Translations under genes and position numbers: made by a program
Notes under the pieces: generated by a model
The model's database searches: none
Told to the model about the DNA's origin: nothing
The model's input: only the letters and a program-made list of their open reading frames with translations
Assembly (NCBI GenBank): GCA_910586905.1
Contig: CAJUIV010000018.1
Location: forward strand, 1-31,608
From: an uncultured Christensenellaceae bacterium
GTDB taxonomy: Bacteria > Bacillota > Clostridia > Christensenellales > CAG-314
Reading direction: 5' to 3'
Length of the DNA stretch: 31,608 nt
Shown here: piece by piece, positions 7,403 to 15,240 of the stretch
How the letters are laid out: each line of letters opens with the position of its first letter
Numbering within the stretch: the first letter of the stretch is position 1

Positions 7403-7915
7403 ATGATAGTTTTAATTACGGGAACAACTCACACGGGAAAGACCGTATTGGCACAAAAATTGTTGGAAAAGTATAAATTTCCATATCTTTCTATCGACCT
7501 CTTGAAAATGGGTTTGATAAGAAGCAATCAAACTACAATAAACGTAACTGATGACGAAAAACTAACGCCGTATATTTGGGGGATAATTAAAGAAATAATC
7601 AAAACGGCAATAGAAAACGAGCAAAATCTTATTGTGGAAGGTTGTTACATACCATTTGATTGGGCAAAAGATTTTAATAAAGAGTATTTGTTGCAAATCA
7701 AATATTATTGCTTAATTATGAGCAAAAACTATATACAAAAGCATTTTTCTGATATTTTAGCAAATGAAAGTATAGTTGAACAAAGACTTATAAGCGGCGA
7801 TTTGGTACAGGGAAATCTTATTAAAGAAAATGAACGCAATTTACAAATGTGCAAAAAATACGGACTAAACTGCATTTTGATAGATACAGAATATAAAGTT
7901 GATATTGAATTATAA
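7403..7915 (+). CDS. P-loop kinase-like protein (adenylate-kinase / AAA fold)
   Basis: 170-residue cytosolic protein with a Walker A loop GTTHTGKT (residues 7-14) at the extreme N-terminus, followed by LSIDLLKMGLI, where the aspartate sits at the end of the second strand as in small nucleoside and metabolite kinases. LIVEGCYIPFDW, about residue 79 onward, is the central strand with an acidic residue. The overall layout resembles 2-phosphoglycerate-kinase-like or adenylylsulfate-kinase-like proteins, but no substrate-specific motif is recognised. An ACGGAGA site 6 nt upstream fixes the ATG. It is visibly richer in AT codons than the housekeeping genes around it and is followed by a pseudogene, suggesting an acquired segment. 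Confidence 0.75.
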   Translation: MIVLITGTTHTGKTVLAQKLLEKYKFPYLSIDLLKMGLIRSNQTTINVTDDEKLTPYIWGIIKEIIKTAIENEQNLIVEGCYIPFDWAKDFNKEYLLQIKYYCLIMSKNYIQKHFSDILANESIVEQRLISGDLVQGNLIKENERNLQMCKKYGLNCILIDTEYKVDIEL

Positions 7916-7942
7916 ATTTCAATTTAGGGTAGAGGAAATACA

Positions 7943-8351
7943 ATGGACAAAACCCAAATATTTCAATTTATATCCGAACAAAAAACGGCGTTTATTGCCT
8001 CCGTCAACTAGCAAGGTTTTCCCATATTAAGAGCAATGCTCGCCCCTCGCAAAATCTACGGTAACGAGATTTTCTTTTCCACGAACACCTCTTCAAATAA
8101 GATAAAGCAGTATTTGGCAAATAATAAGGCTTGTATTTATTTTTATAAACGCGGAAAATTCAAGTATCAAGGCGTATCGACTACGGGTGAAATGCAAGTT
8201 TGTACCGACCAAGCAATCAAAGACGAAATTTGGCGTTTCGGCGATACACTGTTTTATAAACAGGGCGTAACCGACCCCCGATTATTGCGTATTAAAATTT
8301 ATAGGTATAACGGCGGAATATTATTGCGATTTTAAGACAGAAAAAATAGAG
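7943..8351 (+). pseudogene. Broken PPOX (pyridoxamine 5'-phosphate oxidase-like) family protein
   Basis: Translation from ATG 7943 (site AGAGGAAA upstream) reads MDKTQIFQFISEQKTAFIAS, then VN, a TAG stop at 8009-8011 (codon 23), and continues in frame with QGFPILRAMLAPRKIYGN. This is the FMN-binding split-barrel pattern of small PPOX proteins (SVxxxGFPxxRAM). A second lesion is a run of five C at 8275-8279. The unshifted frame drifts into LLRIKIYRY and stops at 8335. Dropping one C restores TDPDYCVLKF and EYYCDFKTEKIE, the expected family C-terminus. Two independent lesions argue for a decayed gene rather than a single sequencing error. An internal 99-residue open frame (8036-8335) is only its middle. 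Confidence 0.85.
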
Positions 8352-8395
8352 TATAAATTTCAATACATCTTAATAACGCCATTATGTGTAAATTT

Positions 8396-8431
8396 AAAGC
8401 TCTCGGACTGTTTGTCCGAGAGCTTTTTGTC
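8396..8431 (+). terminator. Rho-independent terminator after the PPOX pseudogene
   Basis: Perfect 13-bp stem AAAGCTCTCGGAC (8396-8408) / GTCCGAGAGCTTT (8414-8426) with loop TGTTT, running into TTTTTG. The stem lets it act in both directions. Confidence 0.85.
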
Positions 8432-8440
8432 ATCGCTTGA

Positions 8441-8490
8441 AAGCGTAACTCTTAAAATTTTGTTTTTTAATTCCCTATGGAAGTGCGCTT
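8441..8490 (+). repeat. Dispersed repeat, copy 1
   Basis: This segment, containing the 19-bp block GTTTTTTAATTCCCTATGG and then AAGTGCGCTT, recurs in inverted orientation at 31556-31608 with a few substitutions and two single-base gaps. It sits just past the terminator of a pseudogene. It has no open frame; the near-palindrome TTCCCTATGG(G)AA is at its centre. Confidence 0.8.
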
Positions 8491-8534
8491 AATTTCAACC
8501 GTTTTGCTTTAAGGTGTATCTTGCAAAAAATCAC

Positions 8535-8563
8535 TTGCCAAAGTTATTGCAATTTGCTAAAAT
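8535..8563 (+). promoter_or_regulatory. Promoter of the ileS leader
   Basis: TTGCCA (8535-8540), 17 bp, TAAAAT (8558-8563); each hexamer matches five of six consensus positions. Initiation near 8570 lies about 25 nt upstream of the T-box stem I. Confidence 0.7.
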
Positions 8564-8589
8564 GTAAATAATTTAACAAGTAAATACGT

Positions 8590-8842
8590 TCGAGCAGGGA
8601 CAAGACTGCGGAAACCCGTTTGTACAGAGAGCGCGCAATTTGCTGAAATGCGCGACCTATCGCCCCGTAAGCCATCGCCTTGCAAGTAGATATCTTGAAA
8701 TAACAGTAGAGGTATACGGAATGCGGACCGTTATATTGCCGCGCGGTATAACTTGCGCATATGCGCAAGCGTACTTGTTTGAAATGGTAAAACCTTGCAT
8801 TAATTGCGGAGCGTTGATTTTTTCAAACGCTCCGCTTTTTTT
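8590..8842 (+). promoter_or_regulatory. T-box leader (isoleucine specifier) with terminator, upstream of ileS
   Basis: Stem I is clear. Its base is GCAGGG (8594-8599) with CCTTGC (8678-8683). The distal part has AGAGAG, a hairpin and the GCTGAAA loop of T-box stem I (8635-8655). The candidate specifier ATC (8674-8676), an Ile codon, sits just above the base. The terminator is GCGGAGCGTT (8806-8815) / AACGCTCCGC (8826-8835) plus seven T. The competing antiterminator can form from TTTGAAA (8778-8784) with TTTCAAA (8821-8827), placing TGGT (8785-8788) right after the A1 helix; UGGU would pair with the ACCA end of tRNA-Ile. The usual AGGGTGGNACCGCG box is not present, so the antiterminator is divergent. 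Expected behaviour: uncharged tRNA-Ile permits readthrough into ileS. Confidence 0.8.
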
Positions 8843-8902
8843 GTTAAATTTGTTACAACGCGATTCGTCGCAATATTACGTATATAACGGGAGGTTAACT
8901 CT

Positions 8903-11900
8903 ATGAGCAAATATAAAAAGGTCGATAGTTCGCTTAACTTTGTTGACAGAGAATTGGAAGTTCTTAAATTTTGGAAAGAAAACAAAATTTTCGAGCAAAC
9001 GGCGGCAAAAGGCGATAAGTCTTTTACTTTCTATGACGGACCGCCGACAGCCAACGGTAAACCGCATATAGGACACGTTCTTACGCGTTCGATTAAAGAC
9101 TTGATTCCTCGTTACCAAGTAATGAAAGGACGCAAGGTGTTGCGTAAAGCCGGTTGGGATACTCACGGCTTGCCTGTGGAACTGGAAGTAGAAAAGCTTC
9201 TCGGAATCGACGGCAAAAAGCAAATTGAAGAATACGGCATAGAACCTTTCGTCGGTAAGTGCAAGGAGTCCGTTTGGAAATACAAAGGCGAGTGGGAAGC
9301 GTTATCCGACCGCGTAGCCTACTGGGCGGATATGGAACATCCTTACGTTACTTACGACAATAACTATATTGAGTCGGAGTGGTGGGCGCTCAAAACTATC
9401 TACGACAAAGGGCTATTGTACAAGGGTTTTAAAATTGTACCGTATTGCCCACGCTGCGGGACGGCCCTAAGCAGCCACGAAGTAGCTCAGGGATATAAGG
9501 ACGTAAAGGAAAAGTCAGCCGTTGCAAAGTTCCGGCTTGCCGATTATCCCGACACTTATTTTCTCGCTTGGACAACAACGCCTTGGACTCTGCCCAGTAA
9601 CGTAGCTCTCTGTATGAATGCGAATTACGATTACGCGACGGTATTATCGGACGGAACAAAGTATATTCTTGCCAAAGACCTTGTTTCTAAGCATTTCGAA
9701 GAGGGAACGTACGAAATATTGGACGTTAAAAAAGGTGCGGATTACGAGCGCGTACATTATAAACCGCTTTACTCTTACGCAAATGTAAACGGCGACTGTT
9801 ATTACGTTACAAACGATGATTATGTAACGCTAACTGACGGTACCGGTATTGTTCATATTGCGCCTGCATTCGGTGAGGACGACGCAAACGTCGGCAGACG
9901 TTACAATCTGCCTTTGATTCAGCTTGTTGGCGAAGACGGTAAGTTTGTAGACGGTTGCGAAACTCTTACGGGAGTATTCTGCAAGGCTGCGGACAAAACT
10001 ATATTAAAAGATTTGAAAGAACGCGGATTGCTCTTTGCCGAGCTTATGTACGAGCATAGCTATCCCCATTGTTGGCGCTGCGATACTCCGCTTATTTACT
10101 ATGCGCGTAAGTCGTGGTTTGTCAAGATGACTGCCGTACGCAACGAGTTACTCAAAGCAAACGCTTCCGTCAACTGGATACCGCCTACGATAGGTAGCGG
10201 GCGTATGGGCAACTTCCTCGAAAACGTAATCGATTGGGGTATTTCACGCGATAGATATTGGGGCACGCCCTTGCCCGTGTGGGTATGCAACAAATGCGGC
10301 AAAGTACACGTTATAGGTTCCAGACGCGAGCTTGCCGAAAAGTGCGGTTGCTCCGAAAATATCGAATTGCACCGTCCGTTTATAGACCAATGTAAATGGT
10401 CGTGCGAATGCGGAGGAACGTACGAGCGCACTCCTGAGGTTATAGACTGTTGGTTCGATTCCGGCTCGATGCCTTACGCGCAGTTCCATTATCCGTTTGA
10501 AAACGAAAAACTGTTTAAAGAAAACTTCCCCGCAGACTTTATTTCCGAAGCGGTGGACCAAACCCGCGGTTGGTTTTACGTGCTGCTTGCGGTAAACACA
10601 ATTTTGTTCGGTAAGGCTCCGTTTAAAAACTGCATCGTGCTGGGACTTGTGGGCGACGAACACGGCGTTAAAATGAGCAAGCACAAGGGCAACGTTGTTG
10701 ACCCGTGGGACAGTTTTAACAAGCAGGGCGCCGACGCGGTAAGATGGTATTTTTATACCAATTCCGCGCCGTATCTTCCCAGCCGTTACTACGACGAAGC
10801 CGTTTCCGAAATGCAGCGTAAGTTTTTGGGAACGCTTTGGAACACGTATGCGTTTTATGTTTTGTACGCCGATATCGACGATTTCGATCCGAGCAAATAC
10901 GACCTTAAAAAGTGTAAGTTGACTCTTATGGACAAATGGATACTTTCCGAAGTTAACCAGCTCGCGCAAACGGTAGACAAAGGTCTTTCTTCCTACGAAA
11001 TCACCGAAACGGCGCGTTCGATAGAGCGTTTTACCGATATGCTTTCCAACTGGTACGTACGCCGTTGCCGCGAAAGATATTGGGGCAGCGAGTGGACGGC
11101 GGATAAACAGGCGGCGTATATGACGCTTTATACCGTGTTGGATACGCTTGTAAAAATTGCCGCGCCTTTCGTGCCGTTTATAACGGAAAGTATTTACCAA
11201 AATATTACGGCTAATTGCTTCGAAAAAGCGCCCCGTTCGGTTCATTTGTGCGCTTTCCCCGAAGCGGACAAAAAGTACATCGACGCGCGTTTAAACAAAA
11301 TGATGGAAAAAGTTTTGGATATAGTCGTTTTGGGACGTTCGGCACGTAACTCCGCAAACGTCAAAAACCGTCAGCCTCTCGCTAAGATGTACGTCGCCAC
11401 TAAGGACGAAATCGACGGAGAAATGGCTGATATAGTCAAAAACGAGCTTAACGTAAAGGAACTGGTCCGTATCGATTCCGCAGACAAATTTGCCGATTAC
11501 GAAATAAAACCGCAGTTAAAAACGCTGGGACCGAAGTACGGCAAACTGATAGGTCTTATTCGCGAACGTTTTGCAAATTTGGGAGCGACGGCGCAAGAAG
11601 TAGTGAATAACGTAAAAAACGGCGGCAAGCACACGTTCGATTTCGACGGCAATAAGGTTGAAGTCGAAGAACAAGATTTGCTTATTTCTTCCAAAAACAA
11701 ACAGGGTTACGCCGTCGTGTCCGACCGCGGCGATACCGTGGCTTTGGACGTCAATTTGGACGAAAAGTTGATAGAAGAAGGCTTGGTGCGCGAAATCGTT
11801 TCCAAAATTCAAACTATGCGCAAGGAGTGCGGGTTTGTTGTAACCGACCATATTCTTATAGGATATAAGGCGGAGGGAGCTCTTGTAAAGGCGTTTAAAG

Positions 11901-12025
11901 ACTACGCTTCCGAAATTGCTCAAGGTACGCTTGCCGACGAAGTTAAAGAATCCGACGGCGGAGCGTTTACAAAACGACTCGACGTCAACGGCGAACAGTT
12001 TGTGCTGTATTTAACTAAAGCTTAA
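8903..12025 (+). CDS. ileS: Isoleucyl-tRNA synthetase, long (type 2) form
   Basis: Class I synthetase that charges tRNA-Ile and edits misactivated valine. At 1040 residues it is the long type. The HIGH motif is HIGH at 55-58 (GKPHIGHV), and the second signature is KMSKH at 590-594. The H replaces the usual final S, in GVKMSKHKGN. The editing (CP1) domain lies between (TTTPWTLPSN near 225-235). A cysteine-rich insert (CNKCGK, CGC, CECGG, about residues 454-505) looks like a metal site. The anticodon-binding helical domain begins around 650 (WILSEVN, NWYVRRCRERYW). The GGGAGG site 8 nt upstream fixes the start. Type 2 IleRS enzymes are often naturally tolerant of mupirocin; that is family knowledge, not shown here. 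Confidence 0.97.
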   Translation: MSKYKKVDSSLNFVDRELEVLKFWKENKIFEQTAAKGDKSFTFYDGPPTANGKPHIGHVLTRSIKDLIPRYQVMKGRKVLRKAGWDTHGLPVELEVEKLLGIDGKKQIEEYGIEPFVGKCKESVWKYKGEWEALSDRVAYWADMEHPYVTYDNNYIESEWWALKTIYDKGLLYKGFKIVPYCPRCGTALSSHEVAQGYKDVKEKSAVAKFRLADYPDTYFLAWTTTPWTLPSNVALCMNANYDYATVLSDGTKYILAKDLVSKHFEEGTYEILDVKKGADYERVHYKPLYSYANVNGDCYYVTNDDYVTLTDGTGIVHIAPAFGEDDANVGRRYNLPLIQLVGEDGKFVDGCETLTGVFCKAADKTILKDLKERGLLFAELMYEHSYPHCWRCDTPLIYYARKSWFVKMTAVRNELLKANASVNWIPPTIGSGRMGNFLENVIDWGISRDRYWGTPLPVWVCNKCGKVHVIGSRRELAEKCGCSENIELHRPFIDQCKWSCECGGTYERTPEVIDCWFDSGSMPYAQFHYPFENEKLFKENFPADFISEAVDQTRGWFYVLLAVNTILFGKAPFKNCIVLGLVGDEHGVKMSKHKGNVVDPWDSFNKQGADAVRWYFYTNSAPYLPSRYYDEAVSEMQRKFLGTLWNTYAFYVLYADIDDFDPSKYDLKKCKLTLMDKWILSEVNQLAQTVDKGLSSYEITETARSIERFTDMLSNWYVRRCRERYWGSEWTADKQAAYMTLYTVLDTLVKIAAPFVPFITESIYQNITANCFEKAPRSVHLCAFPEADKKYIDARLNKMMEKVLDIVVLGRSARNSANVKNRQPLAKMYVATKDEIDGEMADIVKNELNVKELVRIDSADKFADYEIKPQLKTLGPKYGKLIGLIRERFANLGATAQEVVNNVKNGGKHTFDFDGNKVEVEEQDLLISSKNKQGYAVVSDRGDTVALDVNLDEKLIEEGLVREIVSKIQTMRKECGFVVTDHILIGYKAEGALVKAFKDYASEIAQGTLADEVKESDGGAFTKRLDVNGEQFVLYLTKA

Positions 12026-12053
12026 TAAAAAATAATTTTAAAATGAGTTATTG

Positions 12054-12086
12054 AACGAGCGTTCGGTTTTGTACCCAACGCTCGTT
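12054..12086 (+). terminator. Hairpin after ileS, possible terminator
   Basis: Perfect 10-bp stem AACGAGCGTT (12054-12063) / AACGCTCGTT (12077-12086). The following bases (TGCGAG) lack a T-run, so it may instead protect the mRNA 3' end. Confidence 0.45.
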
Positions 12087-12127
12087 TGCGAGTATGCGTG
12101 TAAAGTTTGTATTTATTCTACAAACGG

Positions 12128-12156
12128 TTGAAAATTATAACGATTTAATATATAAT
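12128..12156 (+). promoter_or_regulatory. Promoter immediately upstream of the methyltransferase gene
   Basis: TTGAAA (12128-12133), 17 bp, perfect TATAAT (12151-12156). Only 9 nt separate the -10 from the ATG at 12166, so the mRNA would start within about three bases of the start codon. Confidence 0.7.
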
Positions 12157-12165
12157 TGAAACGGT

Positions 12166-13035
12166 ATGAAAATAAACGCGGAATGGAAAGATTACGAAAT
12201 ACTGGCGACGGGCGACGGCGAAAAGCTGGAACGATGGAAAGACGTAACTTTGCTGCGTCCCGACCCTCAGGTTATATGGCATGCGGCTGCTCCTCTTGCA
12301 CGCGTCAAAAAGCCCGACGCGCGCTATATCCGTTCTTCAACCGGCGGCGGACGGTGGGAGTTTTCTCGCAAACTGCCGGAAAGTTGGAACGTTTCTTGGC
12401 GGAATCTTACGTTTGTTGTCCGCCCGATGAATTTTAAACATACGGGCTTATTTCCCGAACAGGCGGCGAACTGGGCGATGATGATTGACGTTATCAAATC
12501 TGCTAACCGTCCCGTTTCCGTTCTGAATCTTTTCGGATATACCGGCGGCGCAACCGTCGCGTGTTTGTCCGCAGGCGCCAGCGTTTGCCACGTTGACGCG
12601 GCAAAAAATATGGTGGAAACGTGCAAGGAAAACGTAGCGTTATCCAATCTTTCGGATAAGCCCGTACGTTACATCGTAGACGATTGCCGCAAATTCGTAA
12701 CGCGTGAAATAAAACGCGGACGACGTTATGATGCAATCATACTCGATCCGCCCAGTTTCGGGCGCGGAGCAAACGGAGAGGAGTGGAAAATCGAACGCGA
12801 TATTTTTGATTTTTTACAGCTTTGTTCGCGTGTTTTGAGCGACGAACCGCTGTTCGTATTGCTGAATTCGTACACAACGGGTCTGCAACCAGCCGTTTTG
12901 AGCAATTTGCTGACTTTGACTATGCCTGTCGGCGGCGACGTTTCGGCGTACGAAGTATGTCTTCCTACAGACGAACGGGACATTGTTTTACCTTGCGGCG
13001 CCTCCGGTCTTTGGCTTTCGCTCAAGCACGTCTAA
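12166..13035 (+). CDS. Class I SAM-dependent methyltransferase, RlmI-like family without PUA domain
   Basis: 289-residue cytosolic protein of the COG1092 / Methyltrans_SAM group, whose members methylate rRNA. The N-terminal third (about 1-100) is the beta-rich extension (YIRSSTGGGRWEF, FKHTGLFPEQAANW). Motif I for SAM binding is LNLFGYTGGA (120-129), followed by HVDAAKNMV. Motif IV is LDPPSFGRG (193-201), with YIVDDCRKF before it. There is no N-terminal PUA domain, which the E. coli RlmI has. No Shine-Dalgarno precedes the ATG, consistent with the closely spaced promoter. The exact rRNA target cannot be told from sequence. Confidence 0.85.
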   Translation: MKINAEWKDYEILATGDGEKLERWKDVTLLRPDPQVIWHAAAPLARVKKPDARYIRSSTGGGRWEFSRKLPESWNVSWRNLTFVVRPMNFKHTGLFPEQAANWAMMIDVIKSANRPVSVLNLFGYTGGATVACLSAGASVCHVDAAKNMVETCKENVALSNLSDKPVRYIVDDCRKFVTREIKRGRRYDAIILDPPSFGRGANGEEWKIERDIFDFLQLCSRVLSDEPLFVLLNSYTTGLQPAVLSNLLTLTMPVGGDVSAYEVCLPTDERDIVLPCGASGLWLSLKHV

Positions 13036-13043
13036 ATTTCAAC

Positions 13044-13072
13044 TTGGTATAACGTTTTTAAATTCATATAAT
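13044..13072 (+). promoter_or_regulatory. Possible internal promoter before the pseudouridine synthase
   Basis: TTGGTA (13044-13049), 17 bp, perfect TATAAT (13067-13072). The predicted start near 13079 falls at the end of the AAGGAAG Shine-Dalgarno (13073-13079), so this promoter would give a very short leader. Readthrough from the preceding gene would keep the site. Confidence 0.45.
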
Positions 13073-13084
13073 AAGGAAGTTACA

Positions 13085-13876
13085 ATGGCAAAAACATTTT
13101 CAATGGACGATATTACTATACTTCACGAAGACAACAGCGTTTTGGTCGTAGTTAAACCGCAGAATATTCCTTCTCAAGGCGATAAAAGCGGAGACGCCGA
13201 TATGCTCACACTTCTAAAACAGTACGTTAAAGATAAGTATAACAAGCCGGGTAACGCGTATTTGGGGCTGGTACATCGTTTAGACCGTCCTACGGGCGGA
13301 GTGATGGTGTTTGCCAAAAACAGTAAAGCCGCTGAGCGCCTATCCAAACAAATAGTCGGCGGAGAGATGACTAAACAGTATTTGACGGCGGTTTTAAACT
13401 GTCCTAAAGAAAAAAAAGGTTCGCTTGTCAACTATCTCAAAAAGAACGCGCTTACAAATACGGTATACGTTGCGACCGTAGGCGACCACAACGCTAAGCG
13501 CGCGGAACTTTCTTACGAAGTGTTGGAAAATTACAGCGACGTCGTAAGCCTTGTAAAAGTGCAGCTCGGCACGGGGCGGAGCCATCAAATACGCGTACAG
13601 TTTTCTACTATAGGCTGTCCCGTCTTTGGCGACGCGCGATACGGCGGCGACGTTTTGGCAAAAGGTCATAATCTCGCTTTGTGGGCGTACCGTTTAGAGT
13701 TTAATCATCCCGTTAGCAAGGAAAGAATGGTATTTGTCGCGTATCCGCCTGAAAAAGAACCTTGGACGCGCTTTAACGTTGCAAAATACGTCGAAAACTT
13801 TTCCGATTCGGACGATTGCGAACAAGACGGCGTTCCTTTATACGTAAATCCCGTAACGTCCGAAAATTTGCAATAA
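13085..13876 (+). CDS. RluA-family RNA pseudouridine synthase
   Basis: Isomerises uridine to pseudouridine in rRNA or tRNA. 263 residues, catalytic domain only, with no N-terminal S4 domain. The catalytic motif is HRLDRPTGG, with D67 as nucleophile. Conserved flanks are VVVKPQNIPSQ near 22-32 and GRSHQIRVQFSTIGCPVFGD near 175-194. The start at 13085 is chosen over an upstream in-frame ATG (12983, inside the previous gene) because AAGGAAG lies 5 nt before it and the protein then begins like its relatives. It follows the methyltransferase by 49 nt, suggesting a small RNA-modification pair. The specific target site is unknown. Confidence 0.9.
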   Translation: MAKTFSMDDITILHEDNSVLVVVKPQNIPSQGDKSGDADMLTLLKQYVKDKYNKPGNAYLGLVHRLDRPTGGVMVFAKNSKAAERLSKQIVGGEMTKQYLTAVLNCPKEKKGSLVNYLKKNALTNTVYVATVGDHNAKRAELSYEVLENYSDVVSLVKVQLGTGRSHQIRVQFSTIGCPVFGDARYGGDVLAKGHNLALWAYRLEFNHPVSKERMVFVAYPPEKEPWTRFNVAKYVENFSDSDDCEQDGVPLYVNPVTSENLQ

Positions 13877-13889
13877 CGTTTTTTTTATT

Positions 13890-13914
13890 CCTCGGCTTTT
13901 GCCGAGGTTTTTTT
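13890..13914 (+). terminator. Rho-independent terminator of the pseudouridine synthase gene
   Basis: Perfect 7-bp stem CCTCGGC (13890-13896) / GCCGAGG (13901-13907), TTTT loop, seven T after the stem. Confidence 0.88.
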
Positions 13915-14083
13915 GTTTTCACAAGTGGATGTCGCTGGTATGATATAAACCGTTGCGGGTCATATTCCGCGCGGCAAATTTTAATTTTTAGTTTCGTTGT
14001 TTTGCGCCAATATACGATTTTTTCTACAAAAATTTAAAGTAATCGTTGTGTTAAAATCGACTAAAAATATTGGAGAAAATCGT

Positions 14084-14851
14084 ATGGCGCGAAAAATCGT
14101 TATTACAAGCGGAAAGGGCGGCGCCGGTAAAACCACGGTGTGCGCGAATCTCGGTATAGCTCTTGCAAGAACGTCGCAGCGCGTGTTGATGCTCGACCTC
14201 GATATCGGTTTAAACAATCTCGACGTTGTAATGAATATAGAAGACAAAATAGTTTTCGATTTTATAGACGTTGTGGAAAACCGATGCCGACCCAGTCAAG
14301 CTCTTATTCAGGACGAAACAGAGCCTACGTTGTACGTAATGCCGAGCTGTCATTCCGCAAAACGACAGGTTACTATCGACGCCGTTAAAAAAGTTATAGG
14401 CAGACTTAGCGAAAGTTTCGATTATATTCTTTTGGATTGTCCCGCCGGTATAGACGTCGGGTTCAGGCGAGCCGTCAGCTGCGCCGACGAAGCAATAGTC
14501 GTTGTTACGCCGCATTTATCCGGCGTGCGCGACGCGGATAAAACGATAGCTGAGCTTTGCAATCAAGGCGTTTCGGTCAACGTTGTCGTAAACCGAGTTC
14601 GCGGAGATTTGGTCGCTGGCGGAGAGATGCTTTCGGCTTTCGAAGTTTTCAGTCTTTTGGGACACACAGCGCTCGGCGTGATTCCCGAAAACGACGACGT
14701 GAATTGTAACGTTAACTTGCATTCCGTCAAACAGCCATTCGACGTACTTGCGAAAAATCTTCAAACGGGTTCTCGGCAAATGTACGATTGCGTGTCTAAA
14801 TATAAAGGTTTATTCGGCAGACTCAAACGCCGTTTTAAACGCAACGTTTAA
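14084..14851 (+). CDS. minD: Septum site-determining ATPase MinD
   Basis: Membrane-bound ParA/MinD ATPase that positions division by keeping FtsZ inhibitors at the poles. 255 residues. The deviant Walker A GKGGAGKTT contains signature K11 and K16. Switch I has D38/D40 (LDLDIGLNNLD), and the Walker B region is YILLDCPAGID. The C-terminal amphipathic membrane-targeting helix is KGLFGRLKRRFKRNV. The start is placed at 14084, after TTGGAGA and at the family MxRKIVITSGKGG; the longer frame from 13997 adds unrelated residues. TAAAAT at 14052-14057 may be the -10. It is followed by minE and then spoIVFA/FB; no minC is present. Confidence 0.95.
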   Translation: MARKIVITSGKGGAGKTTVCANLGIALARTSQRVLMLDLDIGLNNLDVVMNIEDKIVFDFIDVVENRCRPSQALIQDETEPTLYVMPSCHSAKRQVTIDAVKKVIGRLSESFDYILLDCPAGIDVGFRRAVSCADEAIVVVTPHLSGVRDADKTIAELCNQGVSVNVVVNRVRGDLVAGGEMLSAFEVFSLLGHTALGVIPENDDVNCNVNLHSVKQPFDVLAKNLQTGSRQMYDCVSKYKGLFGRLKRRFKRNV

Positions 14852-14854
14852 ATT

Positions 14855-14947
14855 TTTACGCTTGTAAATTCTAATACGAAAGCCGAAAAAAACGTTTTGA
14901 TTATCGGCGCGTTTGCGGATAGAAGCGTAACGTTTTACAAGCGTAAT
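14855..14947. repeat. Long inverted repeat between minD and minE
   Basis: TTTACGCTTGTAAA (14855-14868) pairs at 13 of 14 positions with TTTACAAGCGTAAT (14934-14947) across about 65 nt. The loop contains a smaller hairpin (GCCGA near 14882, TCGGC near 14904). There is no T-run; it is probably a structured mRNA spacer before the minE ribosome-binding site AAAAGGAG. Confidence 0.6.
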
Positions 14948-14967
14948 TCTACAAAAAAGGAGTTAAG

Positions 14968-15192
14968 ATGAAAAACGGTCAAAGCGAAGTGTATAAACGC
15001 GCGCAGTCTATTGCGCTATTAGATAAATACAACTACGGCAAAACGGATTTTTTTAAAGAACTTTCGGAACTCGTTTCGCGTTATATGGAATGCGACGGGA
15101 TAACCGTCGATACCTACGACGGGCGCAATTTAAACATAGTAGTATCTATCTCCGTTAAAAAAGTTAAAACAAATTTTCGTCCGCTTGCATAA
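14968..15192 (+). CDS. minE: Cell division topological specificity factor MinE (divergent)
   Basis: 74 residues. MinE stimulates MinD ATPase and drives it off the membrane. The C-terminal part matches the MinE dimerisation fold: FFKELSELVSRYMECDGITV (helix then strand), then LNIVVSISVKKVK. The N-terminal part SEVYKRAQSIALLDKYNYGK corresponds to the MinD-contact region, but the membrane-targeting segment is short and poorly conserved. AAAAGGAG upstream supports the ATG. Position directly behind minD is the main reason for the name; similarity alone would leave it as probable. Confidence 0.75.
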   Translation: MKNGQSEVYKRAQSIALLDKYNYGKTDFFKELSELVSRYMECDGITVDTYDGRNLNIVVSISVKKVKTNFRPLA

Positions 15193-15240
15193 ACTGTTTG
15201 TTCGGCACATAGGTTATTTTGAACAAAACGGAGGTGCAAT

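Noticed and set aside
8716..8745. GCGGACCG as the canonical T-box core
   Set aside because: It lacks the UGGN needed to pair with the tRNA end and is far from the terminator; TGGT at 8785 next to a helix that competes with the terminator fits better.
10244..11245. 333-codon minus-strand open frame
   Set aside because: It lies entirely inside ileS on the other strand and reads as a low-complexity Arg/Val/Phe-rich shadow without a ribosome-binding site.
12983..13084. Longer N-terminus for the pseudouridine synthase
   Set aside because: It overlaps the end of the methyltransferase gene in another frame; AAGGAAG and the family N-terminus select the ATG at 13085.
13997..14083. Longer N-terminus for MinD
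   Set aside because: The 29 added residues do not resemble MinD; the ribosome-binding site TTGGAGA serves the ATG at 14084.
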